64,000 nucleotides of DNA from Aestuariivita sp049276915 (GCF_049276915.1 NZ_JBASXK010000076.1:1-64000); one strand, 5' to 3'; numbered from the stretch's first letter, positions 1-10,323 are shown. Translations and numbers: made by a program. The notes: generated by a model from the letters alone, not told the origin.

Positions 1-281
1 GCGTCGTGCTGGATGAGGCCGAACTGTTGACCATTGCCACCCATCCGGATGCTCACCGACAGGGGCTGGCGCGCGCGCTGATGGACACATGGCAGACCGA
101 GGCCGCACGGCGCGGTGCCCGGCGCGCGTTTCTGGAGGTCGCGCTGGACAATGACGCCGCCCGCGCGCTTTATGCCAGCTGCGGATACATCCGCACCGGT
201 CTGCGGCCGGCCTATTATCCGCGCACAGGTGCGCGCGCTGCCGATGCCGTGATCATGGCCTGCGATCTGACCCAAGGTTAA
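1..281 (+). CDS. rimI: Ribosomal-protein-alanine N-acetyltransferase RimI (3' part)
   Basis: The gene runs off the left edge; about 93 C-terminal residues are visible. RimI-type GNAT enzymes transfer acetyl from acetyl-CoA to the N-terminal alanine of ribosomal protein S18 in the cytoplasm. The visible part has the acetyl-CoA pyrophosphate loop (HPDAHRQGLARAL) and the late GNAT strand-helix with NDAARALYASCGY, followed by a Tyr/Arg-rich end typical of RimI. In this group rimI usually follows tsaB, which would lie outside the window. The stop is followed by about 150 bp before the next gene, so they are probably separate transcripts. The exact acceptor protein is inferred from the family; another GNAT function cannot be excluded from the fragment. 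Confidence 0.75.
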   Translation, partial: VVLDEAELLTIATHPDAHRQGLARALMDTWQTEAARRGARRAFLEVALDNDAARALYASCGYIRTGLRPAYYPRTGARAADAVIMACDLTQG

Positions 282-432
282 CATCTCGTTTCGCAAGCCT
301 GATCTCAAGAATCGGTTGACCCTCGGCCCTGCCTGCGGCCTTATTTATAACGATCTACTCCGATCCGAGATGACCCATGGGTTGCGCCGGCCAAGGCTGC
401 GGCCCCAATCAGAACCAACTGGGAGACTATTT

Positions 433-1428
433 ATGACCTTCATGAAGAAAATCATGGGTGCCACAGCGGCCATCGCCCTGAGCGCAGGAGCAGCCGCCGC
501 CGAGCCTGCCCTGATCTTTGACCTGGGTGGCAAGTTCGACAAATCCTTCAACGAAGCCGCCTTCAACGGCGCGCAGCGTTGGGCCAATGAAACCGGCAAC
601 AGCTTTCGCGATATCGAACTGCAATCCGAAGCCCAGCGCGAACAGGCGCTGCGCCGCTTTGCTGAATCCGGCTCCAACCCGATCGTGATGGCAGGCTTTG
701 CCTTTGCCGATGCCTTGGGTCAGGTGGCGGGCGATTATCCCGATACGTCTTTCGTGATCATCGACATGGTCGTGGATGCGCCCAACGTGCGCTCGGTCGT
801 GTTCAACGAGCATGAGGGCTCGTATCTTGTGGGCATGATGGCGGCGATGGCGTCGAAATCCAACACTGTCGGCTTTATCGGCGGCATGGACATCCCGCTG
901 ATCCGCAAATTCGCCTGTGGCTATGCCCAGGGTGTCAAAGCGGTGAACCCCGATGCGACCGTGATCGCCAATATGACAGGCACCACTCCGGCGGCCTGGA
1001 ATGATCCGGTCAAGGGCTCGGAACTGACCAAGGCGCAGATATCTCAGGGTGCAGACGTGGTCTATGCGGCCGCTGGCGGCACCGGCGTGGGTGTACTGCA
1101 AACCGCAGCCGACGAAGGCATCCTGTCGATCGGCGTGGACAGCAACCAGAACTATCTGCACCCCGGCAAAGTCCTGACCTCGATGCTGAAGCGCGTGGAT
1201 AACGCGGTTTTCGAAGCCTTCACCGATGGCCCCGGTCTTGAGACCGGCTTTCGCGTGATGGGTCTGGCCAATGGCGGCGTCGGCTATGCCATGGACGAAT
1301 TCAACAAGGACCTCGTGGACGCGAACATGCAGAACGCCGTCGAGAACGCATCAAAGAAGATCGCGGCAGGCGACCTCACCGTGCATGACTATATGTCCGA
1401 TGACAGCTGCCCGGTACTGACGTTCTAA
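433..1428 (+). CDS. BMP-family ABC transporter substrate-binding lipoprotein-like protein
   Basis: A 331-residue periplasmic binding protein of the basic membrane protein (BMP/Med/PnrA) family, whose studied members bind purine nucleosides. Residues 1-23 form a signal peptide ending in a run of alanines before EPALIFDLGG. FDKSFNEAAFNGA is the family signature and GVDSNQNYLHPG lies in the second lobe. I chose the ATG at 433 because a GGGAG ribosome site lies 7 bases upstream; an in-frame ATG at 442 is the alternative. It is the first gene of a four-gene importer operon (binding protein, ATPase, two permeases), 9 bp from the ATPase gene. The upstream 150 bp probably holds the promoter, but I see no convincing boxes. 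Nucleoside as ligand is inferred from the family only; no purine-catabolism genes are next to it. Confidence 0.9.
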   Translation: MTFMKKIMGATAAIALSAGAAAAEPALIFDLGGKFDKSFNEAAFNGAQRWANETGNSFRDIELQSEAQREQALRRFAESGSNPIVMAGFAFADALGQVAGDYPDTSFVIIDMVVDAPNVRSVVFNEHEGSYLVGMMAAMASKSNTVGFIGGMDIPLIRKFACGYAQGVKAVNPDATVIANMTGTTPAAWNDPVKGSELTKAQISQGADVVYAAAGGTGVGVLQTAADEGILSIGVDSNQNYLHPGKVLTSMLKRVDNAVFEAFTDGPGLETGFRVMGLANGGVGYAMDEFNKDLVDANMQNAVENASKKIAAGDLTVHDYMSDDSCPVLTF

Positions 1429-1437
1429 GTCACGGAT

Positions 1438-3002
<1,565 letters not shown>

Positions 3003-3003
<1 letters not shown>

Positions 3004-4097
3004 TGGAAAAGATGCCGCATTGGGCCGATGTGATCCTGATCCCGCTGATCTCGTTGCTGCTGGCGGCACTCCTGTCGGCCCTGGTGATCCTGGCGATTGG
3101 CGAAGATCCGGTGGCGGCGGTCAAGCTGATGGTGCAGGGCGCGCTGGGCTCGACCTATGGTTGGGGCTATACGCTGTATTACGCCACGAATTTCATGTTC
3201 ACCGGGCTGGCCGTGGCCGTGGCCTTCCATGCCAGGCTGTTCAATATAGGCGGCGAGGGACAGGCCATGCTGGGCGGCCTTGGCGTGGCTCTGGTCTGCC
3301 TGATGATCCCCTGGCCGCATTGGTCCATGGCGCTGATCGCGGCGATTGCAGGATCCATGGCATTCGGAGCGCTCTGGGCGGCGGTGCCGGCCTGGCTGCA
3401 GGCCAAGCGCGGCAGCCATATCGTGATCACAACCATCATGTTCAATTTCATCGCAGCGGCGGTTCTGAACTATGTTCTGGTCAATGTACTGCGCCCGGAC
3501 GGGTCGATGGATCCGGCCACCGCACGGTTCCCCGAGACCGTTCATCTGCCCACGCTGCATGACATGCTGGCCCCGTTCGGCATCGAGTTTTCGCGCGCGG
3601 CACCTGCGAACATCAGCCTGCTGGTCGCGATTGCGGCCTGCGTCATTGTCTGGCTGCTGATCTGGCGCACGCGGCTGGGATATGAAATCCGCGCCTATGG
3701 GCATTCGGAAACCGGCGCTTTGTATGCCGGGATCTCGCCGGTGAAGATCACCATGATCGCCATGCTGATCTCGGGCGGGCTGGCCGGGATGATGGCGATC
3801 AACAACGTCATGGGCGAGGCCGAACGGCTGGTGCTGAACGCGACCGAAGGCGCGGGCTTCATCGGCATCGCCGTGGCCCTGATGGGGCGCAGCCATCCCT
3901 TCGGCGTGTTCCTGGCGGCAATCCTGTTCGGGTTCCTCTATCAGGGCGGTGCCGAACTGGCGCTTTGGACCTCGATCCCGCGTGAACTTATCGTGGTCAT
4001 TCAGGCGCTGGTGATCCTGTTCACCGGGGCTTTGGACAACATGGTGCGCATGCCGCTGGAAAAACTGTTCCTGCGGCTGAACCGGGGGCGCGGATGA
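3003..4097 (+). CDS. ABC transporter permease (BMP/nucleoside type), first subunit
   Basis: A 364-residue inner-membrane permease of the branched-chain/ribose permease superfamily, YufP-like. Hydrophobic segments recur through its length. NIGGEGQAMLGG and KRGSHIVITTIMFNFIA are the conserved loop and helix motifs of this family, and YGHSETGALYAGI precedes the last transmembrane group. The start overlaps the ATPase stop (TGATG) and the end overlaps the next start (ATGA), so the three genes are translationally coupled. With the next protein it should form the heterodimeric channel. Confidence 0.92.
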
Positions 4098-5062
4098 TGG
4101 ATTTCATCACGATCATCCAGATCCTTGATTCCACCGTTCGGCTGGCCACACCCTTGTTGCTGGCTTGTCTTGCCGGGCTTTATTCGGAAAGGGCGGGGAT
4201 TTTCGACATCGGGCTGGAAGGCAAGATGCTGATGTCGGCGTTTTTCTCGGCGGCCGTGGCGGCCATGACCGGGTCGGTCTGGCTGGGGCTGCTGGCGGGG
4301 ATTGCATCCTCTCTGGTGCTGAGCGGGTTGCACGGGCTGGCCTCGATCACCTTCAGGGGCAATCAGCTGATTTCCGGAGTCGCGATCAACTTTCTGGCGG
4401 CGGGCATGACCGTGCTGATCGCACAGGACTGGTTCAGCCAGGGCGGGCGCACGCCGTCTCTGGTGGGCGGCGCACGGTTCAACCCGATCGAGCTGCCCTT
4501 TGCCGAAGCGCTTGCCCCCGTGCCGATCCTGGGTCCGATCTATGCCGAGTTGCTCTCGGGGCATTCGATCCTTGTCTATATCGCGCTGCTGGCGGTGCCG
4601 GGGACATGGTGGCTGCTGTATCGCACGCGCTTTGGTCTGCGCCTGCGCGCGGTGGGTGAAAACCCCGCAGCGGTGGATACCGCGGGCGTCAGCGTGGTCG
4701 GGTTGCGCTTTGCCGCGGTGGCGATTTGCGGTGTGCTGTGCGGGATTGCCGGAGCCTATCTGGCAACCGCACTGCAGGCCGGGTTCGTCAAGGACATGAC
4801 CGCCGGGCGCGGCTTCATCGCGCTGGCGGCCCTGATCTTTGCCAAGTGGCGTCCCTGGCATGCGCTCTGGGCCTGCCTTCTGTTCGGGTTCCTGCAGGCT
4901 ATCGCGCTGCGCTATCAGAACATCGACCTCGGAGCCTTTGTGGTGCCGGTGCAGGTGATGGATGCGCTGCCCTATATTCTGACTGTGGTGATCCTTGCCG
5001 GCTTTGTCGGCAAGGCGATCCCGCCGCGCGCGGGCGGAGAGCCATATGTCAAGGAACGCTGA
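4094..5062 (+). CDS. ABC transporter permease (BMP/nucleoside type), second subunit
   Basis: A 322-residue permease, YufQ-like, partner of the preceding permease. ERAGIFDIGLEGKMLMSAF matches the conserved NxGxEG-type loop of the family, and FRGNQLISGVAINFLA is the second family motif. The RAVGENPAAVDTAGV segment lines up with the first permease's RAYGHSETGALYAGI, showing the two arose by duplication. It starts by ATGA overlap with the gene before it and ends the operon. The 122 bp that follow hold no gene. Confidence 0.92.
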   Translation: MMDFITIIQILDSTVRLATPLLLACLAGLYSERAGIFDIGLEGKMLMSAFFSAAVAAMTGSVWLGLLAGIASSLVLSGLHGLASITFRGNQLISGVAINFLAAGMTVLIAQDWFSQGGRTPSLVGGARFNPIELPFAEALAPVPILGPIYAELLSGHSILVYIALLAVPGTWWLLYRTRFGLRLRAVGENPAAVDTAGVSVVGLRFAAVAICGVLCGIAGAYLATALQAGFVKDMTAGRGFIALAALIFAKWRPWHALWACLLFGFLQAIALRYQNIDLGAFVVPVQVMDALPYILTVVILAGFVGKAIPPRAGGEPYVKER

Positions 5063-5184
5063 AATCCGTGCGTGCCGCAAGGGAATGCAGATTGCAAACC
5101 GTTCCGAAATGTCGCAGGTGAACACCTACCCATAGTCAGTCGCTTTTCGTACACACATTAAGCGTTTGTAAAGGACATCGCCCC

Positions 5185-6111
5185 ATGTTGATCTACCTGC
5201 CCATTGCAGAGGTGTCGGTGAACGCCTTTGTGCTGCTGGGCCTGGGTGGGCTTGTGGGCGTGTTGTCGGGCATGTTCGGCGTGGGCGGCGGGTTTCTGAT
5301 GACGCCGCTTTTGTTCTTCATCGGCATCCCTCCGGCTGTGGCCGTTGCGACCGAGGCCAACCAGATCGTTGCCTCGTCCTTTTCGGGTGTTCTGGCCCAT
5401 CTCAGGCGCAAGACCGTTGATCTCAAGATGGGCGTTGTGCTGCTGGTCGGCGGCCTGTTCGGTGCCGCGCTTGGCGTGTTGGTGTTCAACTATCTCAAGG
5501 CGCTGGGTCAGGTCGATCTGCTGGTCAAGCTTTGCTATGTCGTGTTCCTGGGCGTGATCGGCGCGCTGATGTTCGTTGAAAGCCTGAACGCGATCCGCAA
5601 ATCCCGCGCCCGCGGCGGAGCCCCTGCCCCGCGCCGCAAGCAGCGCGGCTGGATCCATGCCCTGCCGTTCAAGATGCGGTTTCGCACATCGGGGCTGTAT
5701 ATCTCGGTCATTCCGCCGCTCATGGTCGGTCTTCTGGTGGGTGTGCTTGCCGCGATCATGGGGGTCGGCGGCGGGTTCATCATGGTGCCCGCGATGATCT
5801 ATCTGCTGGGGATGCCCACCAAGGTCGTGGTGGGGACATCGCTGTTCCAGATCATTTTCGTGACCGCCTTCACCACCATGCTGCATGCCACGACGAACTT
5901 TACCGTGGATATCGTGCTGGCGGTTCTGCTGCTGATCGGTGGCGTCATCGGGGCGCAGATCGGCGCGCAGATCGGCGTCAAGCTGAAGGCCGAACAGTTG
6001 CGCATCCTGCTGGCGATCATGGTTCTGGCGGTCTGTGGCAAGCTGGCGATGGATCTGTTGCTGATGCCAAGCGAGCTGTATTCGCTGGGCAGCCCCGGGG
6101 GCGGTCACTGA
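5185..6111 (+). CDS. TauE/SafE (TSUP) family sulfite/sulfonate exporter-like membrane protein
   Basis: A 308-residue polytopic membrane protein. The two TSUP repeats are clear: GMFGVGGGFLMTPLLF near the N-terminus and AIMGVGGGFIMVPAMI in the second half. A basic cytoplasmic loop (RKSRARGGAPAPRRKQRG) separates them. TSUP proteins move small sulfur- or carbon-containing anions such as sulfite or sulfoacetate; the substrate here is unknown. Its stop overlaps the start of the TIGR02186 gene by one base (TGATG), and I recall this pairing as recurrent in Rhodobacterales, so the two proteins probably work together at the membrane. Confidence 0.88.
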   Translation: MLIYLPIAEVSVNAFVLLGLGGLVGVLSGMFGVGGGFLMTPLLFFIGIPPAVAVATEANQIVASSFSGVLAHLRRKTVDLKMGVVLLVGGLFGAALGVLVFNYLKALGQVDLLVKLCYVVFLGVIGALMFVESLNAIRKSRARGGAPAPRRKQRGWIHALPFKMRFRTSGLYISVIPPLMVGLLVGVLAAIMGVGGGFIMVPAMIYLLGMPTKVVVGTSLFQIIFVTAFTTMLHATTNFTVDIVLAVLLLIGGVIGAQIGAQIGVKLKAEQLRILLAIMVLAVCGKLAMDLLLMPSELYSLGSPGGGH

Positions 6112-6869
6112 TGCGCTTCTGGCTGGCTCTCTGCGTGATCCTTGCCCCTCTGAGCGTCTGGGCCGAAGAGGTCGTGCTGGGCCTGTCGCGCGACCAGGTG
6201 TCGATCACCACAAGGTTCGAAGGCTCAGACATCCTGATCTTTGGCGCGGTCAAACGCGAAAAGCCGATTCCGGAGGGTCCCGAACTGGATGTGATCGTGA
6301 CCGTCGAAGGACCCTCTGAAGCGGTCATGGTGCGCCGCAAGGAAAACCGCTTTGGCATCTGGGTGAACACCGATGCCGTCGAAGTGGACAAGGCCCCCAG
6401 CTTTTACGCGGTGGCCTCGTCCGGCCCGCTGAGCAGCGTGTTGTCCGATACCGAAGACCTGCGCCACAAGATCAGCATCAGCCGGGCCATCCGCTCGGTC
6501 GGGGCACCGATGAATATCCAGGATTCCGAAAGCTTTACCGAAGCGCTGATCCGGATCCGCAAGGCCAACCAGCTGTATCAGGAGCTTGAAAGCCATGTGG
6601 CCGTGGATCAGCAGACCTTGTTTCGCACCTCGATCCGTCTGCCGGCCAACCTGACCGAGGGCGATTACGTCACGCGCATTTTCCTCGCACGCGATGGCGC
6701 GGTGGTGTCGGAACTGGATACCACGATCAATGTGCGCAAGGTGGGGCTGGAACGCTGGCTGTTCACCCTCTCTCGCCAGCAGCCGTTGCTCTATGGGCTG
6801 ATGTCGCTGGCCATTGCCATTGCCGCCGGCTGGGGTGCCTCGGCGGCCTTCCGCATGGTGCGCGGCTGA
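6111..6869 (+). CDS. TIGR02186 family membrane-anchored periplasmic protein
   Basis: A 252-residue protein with a signal peptide (residues 1-18, ending VWA before EEVVLG) and one C-terminal transmembrane helix (about residues 224-245), so most of it should lie in the periplasm. The N-terminal part (VVLGLSRDQVSITTRFEGSD) is typical of TIGR02186, a family of unknown function encoded beside TauE/SafE exporters. It is translationally coupled to the exporter upstream. I infer an accessory role for the transporter, such as substrate presentation, but nothing in the sequence shows a catalytic site. Confidence 0.82.
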   Translation: MRFWLALCVILAPLSVWAEEVVLGLSRDQVSITTRFEGSDILIFGAVKREKPIPEGPELDVIVTVEGPSEAVMVRRKENRFGIWVNTDAVEVDKAPSFYAVASSGPLSSVLSDTEDLRHKISISRAIRSVGAPMNIQDSESFTEALIRIRKANQLYQELESHVAVDQQTLFRTSIRLPANLTEGDYVTRIFLARDGAVVSELDTTINVRKVGLERWLFTLSRQQPLLYGLMSLAIAIAAGWGASAAFRMVRG

Positions 6870-7052
6870 GCGCAAAACGGTGCTTGCCGGCCCCGCACGC
6901 CCGGCCCTGTCCGAAATATCATTTGCCCGCCAAAGCGTTTGAACCTTGTTTATGAGAGCGCGGCACACTAAGTGAGGGGTGCGACGTTACCTTCATCGAC
7001 GATTCTGCTCCTAACGGCTCAGCGTTTGCGATCTTGCAATGACCTAGCCGTA

Positions 7053-7072
7053 CTGCCGCATTCCGTGGGCAG
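7053..7072 (+). promoter_or_regulatory. Small hairpin just before the cold-shock gene ribosome site
   Basis: CTGCC (7053-7057) pairs with GGCAG (7068-7072), followed at once by ATTTTAAAGGAG, which contains the ribosome site of the cold-shock gene. The region 6870-7091 is a long leader with no ORF. Long structured leaders are common for cold-shock genes, but this stem is only 5 bp, so its role is speculative. Confidence 0.25.
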
Positions 7073-7091
7073 ATTTTAAAGGAGAACGACA

Positions 7092-7298
7092 ATGGCCAAT
7101 GGCACTGTCAAATGGTTTAACACCACAAAAGGTTTTGGATTTATCGCCCCCGAAGGCGGAAGCAAGGACGTGTTCGTACACATCTCTGCGGTCGAGCGTG
7201 CGGGCCTGACCGGTCTTGCAGACGATCAAAAAGTGACCTTCGACATCGAATCCGGCCGTGATGGCCGCGAGAGCGCGGCCAATCTGCAACTGGCCTGA
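7092..7298 (+). CDS. Cold-shock domain protein (CspA family)
   Basis: A complete 68-residue single cold-shock domain that binds single-stranded RNA or DNA. The RNP1 motif KGFGFI and RNP2 motif VFVHIS are intact, and the N-terminus ANGTVKWFNTTKG is standard. A strong ribosome site (AAAGGAG) lies 8 bases upstream. The gene stands alone, with a 222 bp leader region upstream and an intrinsic terminator downstream (7339-7368). Which of the several csp paralogues in such genomes it is cannot be told, so no symbol is given. Confidence 0.95.
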   Translation: MANGTVKWFNTTKGFGFIAPEGGSKDVFVHISAVERAGLTGLADDQKVTFDIESGRDGRESAANLQLA

Positions 7299-7338
7299 GC
7301 CTCATCCCCGCAAGGGGTGTCGAGCTTGAAAATCCGGA

Positions 7339-7368
7339 CGGGCGTATCTGCAAGGATGCGCCCGTTTT
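7339..7368 (+). terminator. Rho-independent terminator after the cold-shock gene
   Basis: CGGGCGTATC (7339-7348) pairs over 10 bp (one G-U) with GATGCGCCCG (7355-7364) across a 6-base loop, followed by TTTT. Confidence 0.85.
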
Positions 7369-7372
7369 CCGT

Positions 7373-8086
7373 TCAGCCCCGGCCGACAAAGGGCATCTTG
7401 GTGGCGATCACGGTCATGCTTTGCACATTTGCCGAAAGCGGGAGCCGGGCCATATGCAGTACCGATTGAGCCGCATGGATCACATCCATGGTCTCCATCG
7501 CGGGGTTTTGCGCCTTGAGATCGGTGATGATCTGGCTTTCGGCATTGCCAATGTCGATCTGCCCGCAGGCGATATCAAAGGGCCGCCCGTCCAGTGACAG
7601 CGACTTGGTCAGGCCGGTGATCGCGTGTTTGGTGGTGGTATAGCACACCGCCCCTTCGCGCGGGCTATGTGCCGAGATCGACCCGTTGTTGATGATGCGC
7701 CCGCCTTGAGGATCTTGCGCGCGCATGCGCCCAAAGGCAAGGCGCGCGGTGATGAACATGCCCGTGAGATTGACCGCAAGGACCTTGTGCCAATCCTCCA
7801 GCGCAAGTTCGTCAATCGGGGCCATCGGGCCGAACATCCCGGCATTGTTGAAGACCGCATCCAGATGCGGCGCGTCCTGAGCAAAGCGGCTGAAGGCCTG
7901 TTCCATCGCATCCGCATCGGTCACATCCGCAGGCAGGATGGTGGCGTTGTCATGGCCGGCGGCGACCTCTTCCAAAAGCTCGGCGCGGCGCGCGACCAGA
8001 CCGACCCGCCAGCCTTCCTGCAGGAACAGCGTGGCGGTGGCGCGTCCGATGCCCGAACTGGCACCAGTGATCAGGATGGATTTCAT
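7373..8086 (-). CDS. Short-chain dehydrogenase/reductase (SDR)
   Basis: A 237-residue classical SDR, an NAD(P)-dependent oxidoreductase. TGASSGIG (residues 7-14) binds the cofactor, NNAG is at 80-83, and the catalytic Ser-Tyr-Lys set is present with Tyr149 and Lys153 in YTTTK. Arg33-Arg34 (VARRAELL) after the second strand suggests NADP(H). The start overlaps the stop of the helicase gene (ATGA), so it is co-translated downstream of it, and perhaps part of the luxR-luxI transcript. Substrate unknown. Confidence 0.9.
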   Translation of the reverse strand: MKSILITGASSGIGRATATLFLQEGWRVGLVARRAELLEEVAAGHDNATILPADVTDADAMEQAFSRFAQDAPHLDAVFNNAGMFGPMAPIDELALEDWHKVLAVNLTGMFITARLAFGRMRAQDPQGGRIINNGSISAHSPREGAVCYTTTKHAITGLTKSLSLDGRPFDIACGQIDIGNAESQIITDLKAQNPAMETMDVIHAAQSVLHMARLPLSANVQSMTVIATKMPFVGRG

Positions 8087-9612
8087 TGGACTTCGTTCTC
8101 CAGTGTCAACGGGGCAACAGGAACCGAGCGCAGATCATCCACGCGCAGATCATGGGTGGGTTTGGACAGACGATTGCGCACCACCCAGATCAGGCGGTCC
8201 TGTGCGCGGGTGATGGCGACATAGGCCAGGCGTTTCCACAGAGGCTGCCCGGCTTCGGTGCGGCCCATGCGGGCGGCGACAAAGATATCGGGCGCAAAGA
8301 CCTGCACCGTGTCCCATTGCGACCCCTGCGCCTTGTGGATCGTGACCGCCGCACCGTGCAGAAAGGTCGCCCCCATCCGCGCGGCAAAGGGAATGAAGGG
8401 CTCTTCCTCGTCGGGTTTTTCAATTTTCACGATCGAGGCCGCGGACACCCGGGGATCTTCGGCTCCGATCACATGCAGGCGCGAAAAGCCCGGTTTGTTC
8501 CCGGGGCCAAGATAAACGACCTGCGCACCCTTGATCAGGCCGCGCGCTTCCAGATCCAGCCGTTTCTTGCGGTGCTTCAGCGGCAGTTCGATCCCGTCGC
8601 AGATCAGCGGCTCGCCTGCCATCAACTCGGTCTCGGGCGCACCGTGGACGGCGCGAAAGGCATTGATCAGCCGGATGCGCGTGGCATTGCGCCAGACCAG
8701 CACCGGAGAACGGGCCATGAGATCGACTTCGACCCGCTGGCCCCAGACCACGCGCTCATCCTGCGCGGCCTTTTGCTCGACCATCCTCTCGAAATCCTGA
8801 AATTCAAGCTGGGGATCCGCCAGCGCATGGGCCAGATCAAGAATGGGGTTATCCTGTGTCTGGCGGTGAATGCGGCTGAGCGTGAGTTTGCGATCCTCCT
8901 TGAGGCTTTCAAACACCATCGAGCCGGATTGATTGACCGGGGCAAGCTGCGCCGGGTCGCCAAACAGCAGCAGGTTAGGGAAAATCTCCTGCAGGTCCTG
9001 GAACTGCTTTTCATCCAGCATCGACGCTTCGTCGACAAAACCGATATCCAGCGGTTCTTCGCGCCGTTTCCAGCCGGTGATGAAATCCGAGCCGCGCAGA
9101 CCGGCGGCCGCCAATGCGCCGGGGATGGATTTGTTGGTGTCAAAAAATGCGTGCGCGCGATCCAGTGCCAGATCGGTCAGACCCTCGATCTCCGGGCGCT
9201 CGCCCTGCCCGGCCAGCCATTGGGCGATGCGCTCGTACTCCGGATCATAAACCGGCGTATAGAGGATACGGTGGATCGTGGTCGCAGGAACGCCGCGCAA
9301 GCGCAGCACCGATGCGGCCTTGTTGGTAGGCGCAAGGATGGCAAGCGTGCGGCGATCCTTGCGTTTGCGCCCCTCGTAATCGCCGGAAACCACGTCGACC
9401 CCGGCACCAAGCAGCGCCTTGTAAAGTTCCGCCAGAAGCAGGGTCTTGCCCGATCCAGCCTTGCCGATCACCGCCAGGACCCCCGCGCCCGCATCGCGCG
9501 GCGGGGTCAGCAGAGCGTCGTCCAGATCAACGCCGGCACTGCGCAGCATCTCAGCCACGCTGTCAAAGGCCTGGGCCTGATCATCAGAGAACGTCAACGC
9601 GGGTTCGGACAT
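8083..9612 (-). CDS. RecD-like ATP-dependent DNA helicase (superfamily 1)
   Basis: A 509-residue helicase. Walker A is GKAGSGKT (residues 50-57), motif II is VDEASML, a GDPAQLAP motif III follows, and VAITRAQDRL near the C-terminus is motif VI. This is the layout of the stand-alone RecD/Dda-like helicases, without the RecBC partners. The start is 42 bp downstream of the luxI stop on the same strand, and the stop overlaps the SDR start. It should unwind DNA 5' to 3' in repair or fork processing (family inference). The location behind luxI may be only neighbourhood. Confidence 0.88.
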   Translation of the reverse strand: MSEPALTFSDDQAQAFDSVAEMLRSAGVDLDDALLTPPRDAGAGVLAVIGKAGSGKTLLLAELYKALLGAGVDVVSGDYEGRKRKDRRTLAILAPTNKAASVLRLRGVPATTIHRILYTPVYDPEYERIAQWLAGQGERPEIEGLTDLALDRAHAFFDTNKSIPGALAAAGLRGSDFITGWKRREEPLDIGFVDEASMLDEKQFQDLQEIFPNLLLFGDPAQLAPVNQSGSMVFESLKEDRKLTLSRIHRQTQDNPILDLAHALADPQLEFQDFERMVEQKAAQDERVVWGQRVEVDLMARSPVLVWRNATRIRLINAFRAVHGAPETELMAGEPLICDGIELPLKHRKKRLDLEARGLIKGAQVVYLGPGNKPGFSRLHVIGAEDPRVSAASIVKIEKPDEEEPFIPFAARMGATFLHGAAVTIHKAQGSQWDTVQVFAPDIFVAARMGRTEAGQPLWKRLAYVAITRAQDRLIWVVRNRLSKPTHDLRVDDLRSVPVAPLTLENEVQ

Positions 9613-9654
9613 GGGCGCGACCCTACAGCCGCACCCGTCCGGGGGCCAGAGGTG

Positions 9655-10293
9655 TCAGGCGCTCAGGGCCACCTTGGAGCGGGTTTCCTCGCCAAAGGCG
9701 CGCCGGAACCAAAGCTGGGAAAGTTCCGGGGATATTCCGGCCCGTCTGGCCACGCGCGCCTGCGCGGTGGCGTCGAACTCCCAGATGCCCACACTGATCC
9801 GATCGCGGCCTTCGCCTTCGCTGCCCAGAATTTCAGGCCAGGAGCCGATGGCGCGATAGATGCGCTCCATCCGGCGGTCAAAGACGCCGGCGAAATGGCA
9901 GATGCCAAAGCCCCGCATGATCTCGCCCCCGCCCAGCATGAGGGCAGCCGCCGCGCGCGGACCTGCGTTGCGGGCAAGACAAAAGCGGGTGCATTCCCAG
10001 ATCAGCGGGCTCTGGATCGGCCCGCCTCCGGTGAGATGGCCGAAGATATCGTTCACCATCACCGGCCCGGTGGTCGGCAGGAACCGCATTGATCCGCCAT
10101 GGCCCCCGCCCGGCGTTTCCCAGATCACATAGAGCGGATCAAGCGCATCATACTGATCGCGCTCTTCGCCATTTGCATCGATCTGCACATCCCAGCCCAA
10201 CCGGGTCGAAAACTGATCCGCACGATCGCGGAACATGGCACCTGCGAGTTTCGGGAAATGGTGAAGATCGTGACCATAGATATAGCGCAACAT
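9655..10293 (-). CDS. luxI: Acyl-homoserine-lactone synthase (LuxI family)
   Basis: A 212-residue synthase that joins an acyl-ACP to S-adenosylmethionine to make an AHL signal. All the conserved LuxI residues are visible at almost textbook positions: Arg24, Phe28, Trp34, Asp46, Asp49, Arg70, Phe84, Glu100 and Arg103. The segment around residues 120-150 (LMLGGGEIMRGFGICHFAGVFDRR) is the usual acyl-binding half; the acyl chain cannot be deduced. Good ribosome site (AGGGG, 6 bases before ATG), directly abutting a hairpin at 10304-10323. It lies downstream of luxR on the same strand. Confidence 0.93.
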   Translation of the reverse strand: MLRYIYGHDLHHFPKLAGAMFRDRADQFSTRLGWDVQIDANGEERDQYDALDPLYVIWETPGGGHGGSMRFLPTTGPVMVNDIFGHLTGGGPIQSPLIWECTRFCLARNAGPRAAAALMLGGGEIMRGFGICHFAGVFDRRMERIYRAIGSWPEILGSEGEGRDRISVGIWEFDATAQARVARRAGISPELSQLWFRRAFGEETRSKVALSA

Positions 10294-10303
10294 GCAAAGC
10301 CCC

Positions 10304-10323
10304 TGTCAGCCTGTGAGGCGACA
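10304..10323 (-). promoter_or_regulatory. Dyad/hairpin touching the luxI ribosome binding site
   Basis: TGTC-A-GCCT-GTG-AGGC-GACA forms an 8 bp interrupted dyad. On the coding strand it is followed at once by GGGG and the luxI ATG 10 bases later. It could be an operator (arms CCTGTC and GACAAGG vaguely resemble lux-box halves) or an RNA hairpin masking the ribosome site. It does not fit the standard 12-base lux-box spacing. Confidence 0.35.

Noticed and set aside
3423..3430. GTGATCAC inside the first permease gene.
   Set aside because: It lies in coding sequence, is single, and has no partner 21 bp away.
8086..10092. A 668-codon open frame opposite the helicase and luxI.
   Set aside because: It runs across two certain genes and lacks any family motif.
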